A stretch of 44,672 nucleotides of DNA from Hofstenia miamia (GCA_900660155.1 CABFPE010000197.1:698091-742762); one strand, 5' to 3'; positions 1 to 8,700 are shown, counted from the first letter of the stretch. Notes: generated by a model not told the origin, from the sequence alone. Numbers and translations are program-made.

Positions 1-22
1 TATATATATATATATATATATA
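1..22. repeat. (TA)n microsatellite at window edge
   Basis: Pure TA dinucleotides run from the first base. The window also ends in (TA)n, so its limits probably coincide with repeat-induced breaks or arbitrary cuts in such tracts. Confidence 0.95.
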
Positions 23-153
23 TTGCTACTAAACGGATGTTATTAGTATTAAGACATCAAGATTTCAGTATAGCATTCAATTTTCCCCATATAAATATAT
101 TATTTTTTGAGAAATAATGAAATAAAATTATTACTGAATTTGGAATTACCCAG

Positions 154-353
154 AATCTTATGCCTTCCGTGAAATAAGAATTGGTGGACTAAATTGCAGA
201 AACTGGCCTGATCATGTTTGCAACGAACACATAGTATACACAACTCAATTGTTCACAGAGCATGGTACAAAAATCGAAATTTTACAAGCCAGTTCGTTTG
301 AACACATGGATAAGATTGATCGCAAAATGAGATCTTACTGGGGAGACGGTTAA
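154..353 (+). CDS. Terminal exon of an unidentified host gene
   Basis: A 200-nt open segment begins right after a TTACCCAG acceptor and ends in TAA. It encodes 65 residues plus the stop, with two phase-carried bases at the start. An in-frame TGA lies only about 17 bases upstream of the acceptor, so the frame is open only as an exon. The peptide has a balanced, globular composition: IRIGGLNCRNWPDHVC, then VYTTQLF, then SSFEHMDKIDRKMRSYW and GDG before the stop. It contains two cysteines and several aromatics, unlike random AT-rich translation. A candidate polyadenylation signal follows at 579. I do not recognise the family. The upstream exons lie outside the window. Confidence 0.6.
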
Positions 354-1229
354 TACAAGCTGTACTTTTCAAGTTTCCCTAAATTAAATGAATGCTATTG
401 CTATATTCCTTCCTAATTTAATCTTAATCCTTAATTGTGAGATAGGGAAGTAAATTGTTATTGACATTAATCATGAATCTCTGTAGCACTACAAAGTTCC
501 ATGTATAAATTTTCTCAAAGAAATGAAAAACACTGTCCACTTTGACTAACACTGTAATACCTAACACTTGCAACAGAAAATAAAATAATTAATAGAATCA
601 AACACTTTTGATAAATCTAGACAGACATTTACAATATACATTTCAGAATCAAGTAGTATTTTAGAAATTATCAATGGCGAGTAATGGTGCATCAGAAGTG
701 GAAATCCCAATTGAATTTTAAATAGTATCATATATTTGTGAATATTTTAAATATCTATTTTAACAAAAGTATCTACTTTTGAGGTATAGTAGCGTACGCA
801 AGAAGACGGACATGATGAAATATCTCCTCCAGTCACGTCTTCAAAATTGATTTGATTGGCTAAATCAAAGAATATTAATTAAAAAATTAAAAAATTTTTC
901 AAACTAAGCCGGTGAAATATATTTTTGAGGTTCTATTGCTTCAATATTTTCACTTCACTTTTGGTTAGTCACTTGATCATGATATCCCCAGTTAAATTAT
1001 CTGCGTACGCTTCTGATTATTAATAGCATTAATCATTCAAAATCAGGTGTAAAACGAAAGTCAAATTACTAATATTTCTAGTAATGATCTTTGTTGTAGT
1101 TGACTAAGACCATAATATTTTAAAATTTTGCTAAAAGAAAATCAAAAGAAATCTTAAAATATAAAACAATAATCTTTTCATTTATTCAATCACTTCACGT
1201 CTATGACAACGTGGTAAAAAGCTTCTTCA
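354..1229. other. AT-rich stretch with no recognised gene
   Basis: Apart from the presumed 3' UTR of the preceding exon, I see no coding-like frame, RNA gene or paired inverted repeat here. Confidence 0.5.
579..584 (+). promoter_or_regulatory. Candidate polyadenylation signal AATAAA
   Basis: AATAAA lies 226 bp after the stop codon of the exon at 154-353. The hexamer is frequent by chance in DNA this AT-rich, so only its position supports it. Confidence 0.3.
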
Positions 1230-1925
1230 GTGTCTTTCCCATCCATTGCAATCGTTTTCACCAATCCTATTTCAAGAATCATCCATTGCTCGAAACAGAG
1301 ACTCTTCATTGGAAACGTTCGACCTCCTAACTAATCCTTTAGATTTAGAAGACATTTCTTTAACAGGGATAACAAATGAAGATTACGGAGACAGAAATAT
1401 TATCTTGTTGGAACTGTTGGCTACAAAATCTGTAACATTAGCTGACTCATGAAAACGGACATTATCCATTATTAGTAAGCAAGACACTTTGTTTTCTAAA
1501 AAAGAAATTCAACAAAAAGTACCCCATTGTAGGCCCCCTTTTTCGTGCTAAAACAAGTAGGCCCATCGCGGTTTATGGCCGCAAAGGCAGAATAATTGAT
1601 TCCCCTAATTCCATTCGATCTGGCAATGGGGGTTTGGGATCTAGGACCTCTTCCATAAATTTTCTAAGGGTGATGTTGAATCCGACTTCATCAACGTAAA
1701 TGATGTTTGACCAATCATATTGTGTTGATACTTCATCCAAGTTATTTGCATAACTTTCTCTTAAAGAATTATTGAGGTTCTTTTATGCCTCAAAAGACCC
1801 GAAATCTCTGTTGCATTTTTACCAGATTGATAATGAGACTGCATTAATGATCTCAATTCGGGAGTTATCTTTATATATAACTTCCAATGGTATTTCTTTC
1901 AGAACCCGCCATTTCTTCACCATTA
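1230..1925 (-). pseudogene. Decayed DDE_3-type (Tc1/mariner/IS630 superfamily) transposase
   Basis: Minus-strand frames, read in turn, follow the order of a DDE_3 transposase. First comes a helix-turn-helix-like segment, SGKNATEISGLLRHKRTS, near 1776-1835. Next is NIIYVDEVGFN with the first catalytic Asp near 1700. A GRGPRSQTP / SAFAAINRDG segment follows, then LIMDNVRFHES with the second catalytic Asp near 1455. Last is IIFLSP-stop-SSFVIPVKEM, where the family has PPYSPFLNPIEE, near 1400-1345, followed by VRR and an amphipathic tail. There are several frameshifts. The PPYSP tyrosine codon is TAA, and the third acidic position of the NPIEE block is changed. No terminal inverted repeats were found. 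This is a dead copy. Confidence 0.72.
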
Positions 1926-2084
1926 GTTTTTTCCTGATCATCTTCCTAACTCATATAAAGGTAAATAATTTCTTTTTTATTTTTGTCGAAATTGATGCTA
2001 AAATTGTAGAAATTGATTTCTAACTTTTGGAATCTTGTCGAAATTGAAAACCCTGTAATGATATCATAAAATCGATATATTGTT

Positions 2085-2330
2085 TAAGAAACAAATCCAG
2101 CTGATCCTCTTTAATACCAATCTGGCGCTTAAAAATCACAACTAATTTAATAGCTGAACCAATATGTAAAATCTTGAATGAATGTATAAGACATTACTTT
2201 TACCAGACGAATTAAAATTAGCAAATATAACACCACTATATAAAAAAGACGATAGCAAAGATTGTTTAAATTATAGAACCATTCAAACATCTCTCCAATC
2301 AGCGAAGTATTTGAACGAATTTTTAATCAA
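2085..2330 (+). pseudogene. Non-LTR retrotransposon RT scrap
   Basis: Two overlapping plus-strand frames together match the N-terminal fingers of non-LTR reverse transcriptases. One reads IPIWRLKITTNLIAEPICKILNECI, interrupted just before, and is the region just upstream of RT motif 1. The other, one frame away, reads LPDELKLANITPLYKKDD then LNYRTI, the FPdelKiA.ipiyKKgd...NYRPIsl block. A single frameshift near 2185 joins them. The sequence then loses similarity within about 50 bp. No 3' tail was seen. The clade cannot be fixed; the CR1/Jockey group is likely. Confidence 0.65.
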
Positions 2331-2802
2331 ATTAACGAGTAAGGATATACCAGAATCCGATGTCCGGATCCCGAAATCTGGTAAATATTTAATTTTCTTA
2401 CTGGATTTTACCGGATATCGTATTCTGAAATAAAATTTGAATTAATATTGGAAGAAGCTATATTTTTTTCCATTATATGGAAGTTGTCATGCAACAAAAC
2501 AGGTTTTTCTGACAGATCAGGATGGAGTCTATTTAATATTTATTTATTTTCATTCGCAAGAGCTCGATAATTGATATCTATTGAGAAATGAGGTTTTTCT
2601 TCATTAATAATTAGGGCAACCAAAAGTAATAAAAGTCATATTTTTTCTGTTGGTTGTATTTTGCAGTCTGCTTAAAATTATATGTTTTTAGACTTGGGGT
2701 GCAGTTAAATGAGAAAGTCATAAAGTCATAAAAAGTCCTATTTTTGTTTTTGAAAATTGCGGTAATATTAAAGGAACTATATATATTATTATTTCATGGA
2801 TT
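2331..2802. other. AT-rich spacer
   Basis: No gene, inverted repeat or recognisable element was found in this stretch. Confidence 0.4.
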
Positions 2803-3069
2803 TTGCAAGACACACGTGTTGCAGAACTGTGCCATGTGTATTTTTGCAAATATATGAGGGTTGACAATTTAATTGCTTCAAGAAAAGCTGCTATTATAAA
2901 ATATCAAAGTTGTTCAATGTTTGACAGAGTTGAAATTCCACCAGATGTTGTTATTACTCCCATCATTGATATTGCAAACGATACCTGTGAAATAATCGCC
3001 TATATCAAGTCACGATTAAGAAATACCCGTTTCACTGCCATAATGGTAGGAAAGGGGGTGGACATTTAA
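2803..3069 (+). CDS. Unidentified 88-codon open frame
   Basis: An open plus-strand frame ends in TAA just before the retrotransposon tail at 3093. The translation looks protein-like rather than low-complexity, with segments such as VAELCHVYFCKYMRVDNLIA and IPPDVVITPIIDIANDTC, then ending in FTAIMVGKG. It could be an exon or transposon debris, since an AG precedes it at the start of the frame. I recognise no domain. Coding status is uncertain. Confidence 0.25.
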   Translation: MQDTRVAELCHVYFCKYMRVDNLIASRKAAIIKYQSCSMFDRVEIPPDVVITPIIDIANDTCEIIAYIKSRLRNTRFTAIMVGKGVDI

Positions 3070-3092
3070 TCGGAATTGTATGCCAAATTAAG

Positions 3093-3400
3093 ATGAGATA
3101 AGATAAGATATTCTTTATTCAGATAAATATTAACAATTAAATAACTGATAATTTATCTGAATAGTTTCAATAAATCACAAACATACATATAAAAATCACA
3201 CAAATTGCAAAAACAAATCTTCCAGGCTACGGATAAATTACTATAGTACTATTTTAATAACGAGTTATAGTATAGTCATTGTTATAAATTTTGTATACTA
3301 GTCATGATTTACAAGATATATATTTTTGCTTAAGGAAGATTGTTAAATGCTTTTTAAAAGATTTGAATTTTTCAATACTATTATTTTTTTAGATTATATA
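3093..3400 (-). mobile_element. 5'-truncated 3' end of a CR1/L2-group element
   Basis: On the minus strand this segment ends in a hairpin (3116-3128 pairs with 3151-3163, 13 perfect base pairs) followed by an (ATCTT)n-type tail at 3093-3110. The same layout recurs in the larger element that abuts it at 3401. The intervening sequence resembles 3476-3690 in patches (CATGATTTAC, then AATGCTTT and ATTTTTC). It is therefore a short, diverged, 5'-truncated copy lying head-to-tail with the larger one. Confidence 0.65.
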
Positions 3401-3401
3401 A

Positions 3402-3465
3402 GATAAGATAAGATATTCTTATTCAGATAATACTTTCAATTACAAGACTGGTTATTATCTGAATA
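3402..3465 (-). other. 3' stem-loop and tail of the retrotransposon
   Basis: TATTCAGATAA at 3420-3430 pairs with TTATCTGAATA at 3455-3465 around a 24-nt loop, immediately before the short-repeat tail. The truncated neighbour at 3093 keeps the stem but has a different loop. In L2/UnaL2-type elements such 3' hairpins and tails are what the reverse transcriptase recognises, so this is a candidate recognition site. Confidence 0.7.
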
Positions 3466-3660
3466 GCGTCAAGAATGATAACAAATAACTATAATATTTA
3501 CAAAAAAAATAACAAGACTACAAAATCTGTTCTGTTCAGACTATGGAAATTAATTGCGTGTTATTGTATAATTGTTATTGTAAAATTTGAATCCTATAAC
3601 CATGATTTACCCAAAATGAATTTTTCCATCAACATGAATGCTTTCAATTTTCTTTTAAAC

Positions 3661-6146
3661 TTAATTACACTTAATCATTTTAATTTCATTTGGTAATCGA
3701 TTCCAATTGCGAATTGCAACATTAATGAAAGACTGTTGCTTGATTTTTTTACGAAATTTAATGCTAGTATAATTATTAGTTCTTATATTGTGCTTATGAG
3801 AAAATGATATTGAATTATAAGGAGGTAATTGATTTGCTACTTTAAAAAACTTTATCAAAATATTAAAAATAAAAAATTGATTTGGAAGCAGCCAGGATGA
3901 CAAAATTTAATATCTTGTTTTAGAGTTTTTCTGACAAACATTCAATGCTCATTTTAATTGTATTGTAAGTTTTTTTACTAATGATTCATTTAAACTTGAA
4001 AAAAGTGTATTTGCATAATTAAGATGACTCATGACTAAGCCATGAAATTTATGAATCATTGGCAGAGGGTAAATGTTCAGCTACGTGTGATATTGTTTTA
4101 ATACTCATTGACATGCGTTTAAAATTTCTTTTACTTGCAGCTTGTATGTTAATTTTGAGTCAATAGTTATACCAAGATATTTGAAGGATTCTTTAGGGGA
4201 GATTGAGGCGTTATTAAAAGTAAGTGAAGAATTGGGTAGGAATGCACTTTTCCCCTGAGGATTCAAGATGCAAAATTCAGTTTTTTCACTGTTGTTGTTT
4301 AATTTGTGCATGTTGAAATATTTACTCAATTTTTCACAATTTTGTTCTACATCATTTATTGCTTGATTTAAGGATGTATTTCCACTAAAAATGCATGTAT
4401 CATCGGCGTATTGAATCAATTGACAATTCGTATGTTGCTGCATGTCGTTTACATATATGTTAAAAAGTAGCGGTCCAAGAATGGTACCTTGCGGTACTCC
4501 GTTTTTTATAGAGAGCCAATTAGAGAAAGTATTATTTAATTTGACGCACTGAATTCTATTAGTTAGATAACTTGATATTAATTTAACGCTACTTTCAGAA
4601 AATCTTANGAGAAATAATTATTTAATTTGACGCACTGAATTCTATTAGTTAGATAACTTGATATTAATTTAACGCTACTTTCAGAAAATCTTATCTTTTC
4701 TAATTTCTTATATAAGATATCGTGATTAATAGAGTCAAAAGCTTTTGAAAGATCAAGGCAGGCCACTGCAACAAATTTGTCAGAGTCAAGAGATGATCGC
4801 CAATTTTCGGTAGCATACAAAAGAGCATCATCAGTTGAAAAATTCTTGCGGAAACCAAATTGTGTTTTTGACATTAATTGGTGTTTTGAAAGATGGTCAC
4901 TAATTTGATTATGTAAGAGACGTTCGAAAATTTTACCTTTTGGCGAAGTAATTGAGATCGGCCTATAATTAATAGCTAAAGTTGCATCTTTCTTTTTGAA
5001 AACCGGAGTAATATATGCTTGTTTCAAACGATTTGGAAAATTGTTCTGTTTTAAGGATTCATTGAAGATGAAATTTAAAGGCTCAGCAATTATAGAGGCA
5101 GTTACTTTTAATATCCAGGAAGGAATTTTAGATGGACCACTAGATTTATTGGGTTTTAGTTTATTAATTGCTTTAATCATTTCGTATGTAGTAGAAAAAC
5201 GAAAAATGAATTCGGGTATTTTATTATTAATATTTGGTGATTGATATTTGATATAGGGTCCTTTAAATTTTCCCAAGTTAACAAATGTTTCGTTTAGTAC
5301 ATTAGTAATGTCAAAATCATTTGTAAATGAGTTCCCATCCGAGTCTCTAATCTCCTCAATGATTGTAGATTTAGATTTTGCAGTGTTAGCAATCTCATGA
5401 ATGAGTTTCCATTTAGACTTTTGGTTTGGTAAAATTTTGAATTCATTTTTAATATATTTATTAAAAGATTTACGATTTTCAATATTTGATAAATTTCTTG
5501 CTTTTTTATAAGCTAAGAAATTTTCGCTAGATTTTGTCAATAAGAAATTTTTAAAAGCATTTTTCTTTTCAATAATCAATTTTTTGGATAAATCAGTTAA
5601 CCAAGGTTTAGATTTATTATATTTAGAGGCACAATTTTTAAAATTTTTGTTAATTAAGATCTTCTTTTCTGGACAGAAAATATTAAGGTGTTTTTCAAAG
5701 ATTGAAATGAAATTTTCCATCATAGAATTAGTATCTTGTGCATAATACACTTCATGCCAATGTTCAGAAGTCAGCGATAATTTTAGTTTTTCAACATTAT
5801 GATTATTTTTTTCCCGAATTGTGGTCCATTTCCTAACTATTGAATTTACTGGTTTCGTTGTTATAAAGCTAATGGAAGTAATGCAATGATCGGAGAACGG
5901 ACATTCAGCTGTAAAATATGTAAGTTTTGAAAAATCATTATCTGACATTATGAAGTAATCAATAAGCGTGCTACTCGTTGCAGTGACCCTTGACGGCGTA
6001 ATTTTATTAACAATATTCAGATTAAACATATTTAGTAAATTGTCAATTTTATCTCGTTCTTTTTGGTCCAAATAATTAATGTTGTAGTCTCCCATTAAAA
6101 TAATGTCTTTATTTTCAGAAACAGCAAAAACCAATTCATTTTCCAA
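3661..6146 (-). pseudogene. ORF2 main part: APE endonuclease C-terminal half, reverse transcriptase, C-terminal domain (broken)
   Basis: From 6146 downward the frame shows endonuclease motifs LMGDYNINYL (catalytic GDxN), LIDYFIMSD and FSDHCITS (catalytic SDH). Next come RT blocks: NKSSGPSKIPSWILK, ITPVFKKKDATLAINYRPIS, QFGFRKNFSTDDAL and motif A CLDLSKAFDSINH. After the N at 4608 the RT continues with motif B NGVPQGTILGPLLFNIYVND and motif C QYADDT (4105-4530), then NNNSEKTEFCILN and SFKYLGITID. A further frame (3661-3903) carries the C-terminal block with FSHKHNIRTNNY and NWNRLPNEIK. Frameshifts near 4150 and 3905 and the unmerged join at 4608 stop this from being one open frame. In life it would cut target DNA and prime reverse transcription of the element RNA. 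Confidence 0.85.
4531..4693. repeat. 77-bp direct duplication around an N: probable unmerged contig overlap
   Basis: 4531-4607 and 4617-4693 are identical, separated by N at 4608 and a few bases resembling the sequence just before the first copy (GAGAAA..ATTATTT). The duplicated bases encode the same stretch of RT between motifs A and B, which should occur once. This is best read as an assembly artefact rather than biology. Confidence 0.8.
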
Positions 6147-6199
6147 TTGCTCAATGAAATAATTCGAGTATTTTTTGTGCGGAGAATAAGAAACATTTA

Positions 6200-6934
6200 T
6201 CAGTTGTTTTTATATGTAGCATTTCCTAAGGGATTTGATATTTCTACCCATAAGCTTTCAAATTTAGATACGTCGCTATACTTTATATCTTCGCGTAATT
6301 TAGGTTTGAAAATTTTTGGTATTAATAATGAGACACCTCCACCACTGGATTTTCCTAATAGATTATTAGTTTGCCTATCTTTTCTAAACAAACAAAATGA
6401 TTTATTGAATGACCAACAATTATCAAAGTCTTTGTTCGACAACCAGGTTTCCGAGATTCCTAGAATAACATCATTTTTAAAATTAGACATAAATTGCTTA
6501 AATTCAAAATTTTTCTTTGACAGGTTTTGAAAATGTATATGCACATAGTTAATAGTGTTATTTTTTGCATTCAATCTATCGAAATAAGTATCGTAATCTA
6601 AAATCGGACCAGGGTTCTTTTCAATGCCATGAAGAATTAATAATAAGGAAAAAAATATTGAGATACTTAGTAATTTTTTAAATCTGATAAACACGATGAA
6701 GATGTTTTTGTTGTTAATAGGAGAATAACGAATTAATTTATAATAGCATACTTTTCTTCTTCTTATATTCAAAACATGGGTAGTTTCATATTTTTTATGA
6801 CAATAAAATAAGTTAAATAACAAAAGACGGATTAACAATTTTGAATGAAAATAATTTTTAACATTTAGATGATGAAATTTCCATAGCCTGAGCGTTGTTA
6901 GTAAATGCACAAAATATAAATATTTACAAGACAT
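6200..6934 (-). CDS. ORF2 N-terminal part: hydrophobic leader, 2A-like motif, APE endonuclease N-terminal half
   Basis: The first ATG overlaps the ORF1 stop (ATGTCTTGTAA). Residues 1-100 are basic and hydrophobic with a leader-like run, IFFSLLLIL, just before the 2A-like GIEKNPGP (residues 103-110). The endonuclease then begins: HIHFQNLSKKN with the metal-site Asn, VILGISETWLS with the catalytic Glu near residue 165, and the SSGGGVSLLIP block. The frame stops at TGA after ATYKNN. The next frame continues with QLINVSYSPHKKY and the second half of the domain, so a 1-nt indel in an A-run near 6200 breaks ORF2. A programmed shift is possible but decay is simpler. Confidence 0.85.
   Translation of the reverse strand: MSCKYLYFVHLLTTLRLWKFHHLNVKNYFHSKLLIRLLLFNLFYCHKKYETTHVLNIRRRKVCYYKLIRYSPINNKNIFIVFIRFKKLLSISIFFSLLLILHGIEKNPGPILDYDTYFDRLNAKNNTINYVHIHFQNLSKKNFEFKQFMSNFKNDVILGISETWLSNKDFDNCWSFNKSFCLFRKDRQTNNLLGKSSGGGVSLLIPKIFKPKLREDIKYSDVSKFESLWVEISNPLGNATYKNN
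6605..6628 (-). other. 2A-like ribosome-skipping motif GIEKNPGP
   Basis: The coded peptide GIEKNPGP fits the 2A consensus [D/G]xExNPGP, where the ribosome releases the chain after the glycine and resumes at the final proline. It lies at ORF2 residues 103-110, directly after a leucine/isoleucine-rich run, as in known 2As. 2A sequences at the start of ORF2-type proteins are known from APE-type non-LTR elements, including CR1/L2-like and trypanosome L1Tc elements. Skipping would free a roughly 109-residue leader from the endonuclease-RT. Confidence 0.8.
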
Positions 6935-8120
6935 TGTTAAAAGTTAGGAAAGATCTTAGCTTGTGAATTTCTGCTAGTGTGAAGAAATTTGGTGGTGGAG
7001 ATGACAGGGCGGAAGCATAGGTTTTATGAAAATGCTGTGGTGCGCGTTGATTAGGCCAATTAAACTGATGAGGCGGAAGAAATGATTGGCGCTGCGTGTG
7101 TTTGAACGTGGGCGACGTGAAGGTAGCGGCATGGCGGTTGAAACGTGGCGGTGCAGTGCTGAAATAGCGTTGAGTACGGGGCGGTATTTCATCAAAGAAT
7201 TCTTTGATCTTGCGCGCTAGTGTTGAGTATCCTCTTCTTGAGAAATGGATACCATCCTGTGCAAATAATTTACGGTTGATGTTATTTCCTAAATAAAAAG
7301 ATTGAAAGTTGTGAAAAACGGTATACCCTAGAATTTTCGCATTTTGGTGGATAAGAAAATTAAGTTCTTGAATCTTTTTATTCAACGTGCTATCATCTGG
7401 AAACGGTGCGACTTCTCCTACAAAAATTACAGCGGACCTAAAAATATGTTTTAAGGCGTTAATTAAATTTTTAAATAAAATCGTGTATTCAGTTTTCTGT
7501 TGCATTACATCATTTCTGCCAACGGTGACAAGTATTTTTTTAATGTTGTCCGACGGCGTGTATTCTTTAATTGTTTCAGTCATCTCTTCTATAGTTGCTC
7601 CCGGATATGAATGTACTGCAACTGTGTCTTTCTTTAGTAGGGCGGGTGCTTGTAGGTATCGATACATTGAGGTTCCTAAAATAAGCATACCTGCATCTGT
7701 TCGCAGTCGTTTGGCGCGTCGTTTTCGTACGTCCTGTGTTTGTGAGGAAGCGGATGAATTTGTGATGATGGGTGATGTTGCAACGGTTTTTTTAGGCGGT
7801 GAAACTTGTGTCCATTCATCTTTCTCTGGAGTTTTGAACGGCGGAACCTCCTTTTCTTCGTGTGCGAGAACGGTGTGGAGTAAGCTGTGCAATGTTAAAA
7901 GCTCTTCCTTTGATAGATTGTTGAAGGGAGCTAGAAGTTTAGCAGACGTGATTCTGCTACGCTCACTCGTTATGAAATTCTCACTACCGAGTGAACGTAG
8001 GACGGAGAGCTCAGCGGGACCAACCGCTCGCGGAGAAATCATCTCAGCGTATGAAATCATCTCAGCGTATGATTTAATGAAAGGCATACCGTTAGATATC
8101 AGTTGACTGAGGCTTTTCAT
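6924..8120 (-). CDS. ORF1: SGNH/GDSL-hydrolase-domain protein
   Basis: This is an intact 398-residue frame. Residues 1-100 are a linker with a short internal duplication (SYAEMI twice, residues 18-29). A basic patch, RKRRAKRLR, precedes the domain. The SGNH blocks follow: LILGTSMYRYL with nucleophile Ser151 (block I, where the usual GDS is GTS), SYPGATIEEM with a glycine at 174 (block II), VTVGRNDV with Gly201-Asn203 (block III), and QDGIHFSRRGY with Asp289-His292 (block V). All four S-G-N-H residues are present. Residues 312-380 are rich in Pro, Arg, His and Phe, typical of nucleic-acid-binding tails. ORF1 esterases are known in CR1-like elements, where they are thought to assist membrane or RNP steps. 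No zinc knuckle or RRM was seen. Confidence 0.85.
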   Translation of the reverse strand: MKSLSQLISNGMPFIKSYAEMISYAEMISPRAVGPAELSVLRSLGSENFITSERSRITSAKLLAPFNNLSKEELLTLHSLLHTVLAHEEKEVPPFKTPEKDEWTQVSPPKKTVATSPIITNSSASSQTQDVRKRRAKRLRTDAGMLILGTSMYRYLQAPALLKKDTVAVHSYPGATIEEMTETIKEYTPSDNIKKILVTVGRNDVMQQKTEYTILFKNLINALKHIFRSAVIFVGEVAPFPDDSTLNKKIQELNFLIHQNAKILGYTVFHNFQSFYLGNNINRKLFAQDGIHFSRRGYSTLARKIKEFFDEIPPRTQRYFSTAPPRFNRHAATFTSPTFKHTQRQSFLPPHQFNWPNQRAPQHFHKTYASALSSPPPNFFTLAEIHKLRSFLTFNNVL

Positions 8121-8221
8121 TTTACATTAAATACAATGTATTATTTTTTGTAATAGTTTAGGCTGAAACACCTCCAGATTTCGATACCCGTAAATATAAT
8201 ATGTTCAAGTTAGTGTCAATT

Positions 8222-8515
8222 TAATCGCTATTTGTAAAATTATGGAAAAATTACTTTTGCAACAAATTAATCTATATCTCTCAAAAAGAATAATTTATCA
8301 AACGCATAATTTGGATTTCGGAAAATGGTGGGCTTCTTTAAATAGTAATGAATTCTTAGCAATGCTTGCTTAGATCTTTCTAAAACATTCGATTCAATTA
8401 ATCACAACATCCTTTTATAAAAACTAGACCATATCGGATTTAAAACGAATAGTACGGAACTAATAAGATGTTATAAAAATAACCGAATAAGCGCACTGCT
8501 ACGACTGTTACTTTT
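8222..8515 (+). pseudogene. Inverted RT scrap related to the adjacent CR1/L2 element
   Basis: Plus-strand frames match the same stretch of RT seen on the other strand at 4700-5000. AICKIMEKLLLQQINLYLSK corresponds to GKIFERLLHNQISDHLSK, WWASLNSNEFLAM to WRSSLDSDKFVAV, and CLDLSKTFDSINHNILL (motif A) to CLDLSKAFDSINHDILY. KLDHIGFKTNSTELIRCY follows after a stop. About 35 residues between the first two blocks are deleted and there are frameshifts. It is an older, diverged member of the same family, placed head-to-head beyond ORF1. Confidence 0.75.
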
Positions 8516-8547
8516 TACAATTTATATAATAACAAAAAAAATAAAAT

Positions 8548-8700
8548 GGGCTCCAGTGGCCAAGGGGTAGAACGTGAAACTCAGGCCTGCGAAGACCCGG
8601 GTTCGAGCCCTGCCCCGATCCTTTCTTAATATGAAAGTGAAGACAAAAGAAAAGGCCCTCAGTCCCCGGCAGGGCTTAAATGGTCAGAGGGTGCGAAGAA
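8548..8700 (+). mobile_element. tRNA-derived SINE head
   Basis: A GC-richer segment carries an RNA polymerase III A box TGGCCAAGGGG (8557-8567) and a B box GGTTCGAGCCC (8600-8610), 32 nt apart, as in tRNA genes. The flanking sequence does not fold into a convincing acceptor stem, and the sequence continues into a non-tRNA body (AGGCCCTCAGTCCCCGGCAGGGC). This makes a SINE more likely than a functional tRNA. The 3' limit is unclear because RLE-element-like sequence follows. Confidence 0.65.

Larger units (their letters stand above)
3401..8150 (-). mobile_element. Near-complete CR1/L2-group non-LTR retrotransposon with SGNH ORF1 and 2A-bearing ORF2
   Basis: Read on the minus strand, the order is: 5' region ending near 8120; ORF1 with an SGNH hydrolase; an 11-nt overlap; ORF2 with a hydrophobic leader, a 2A-like motif, APE endonuclease and RT; a C-terminal domain; a stem-loop; and a GATAAGATAA-type tail (3401-3415 as written on the plus strand). 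ORF2 is broken by frameshifts near 6200, near 4150 and near 3905, and by an assembly join at 4608, but most motifs survive. This suggests a fairly young copy. The 5' boundary is not defined. An ORF1 esterase plus an APE-type ORF2 fits the CR1/L2 group; the exact clade needs a tree. Confidence 0.88.

Noticed and set aside
1246..1452. 68-codon plus-strand frame
   Set aside because: It is antisense to the C-terminal block of the DDE_3 transposase remnant.
7387..8106. 239-codon open frame on the plus strand
   Set aside because: It lies antisense to the SGNH ORF1, whose catalytic blocks are clear; the plus frame has no motifs of its own.
8548..8622. Functional tRNA gene
   Set aside because: A and B boxes are present, but no proper acceptor stem or clear anticodon arm can be drawn, and a SINE-like body follows.
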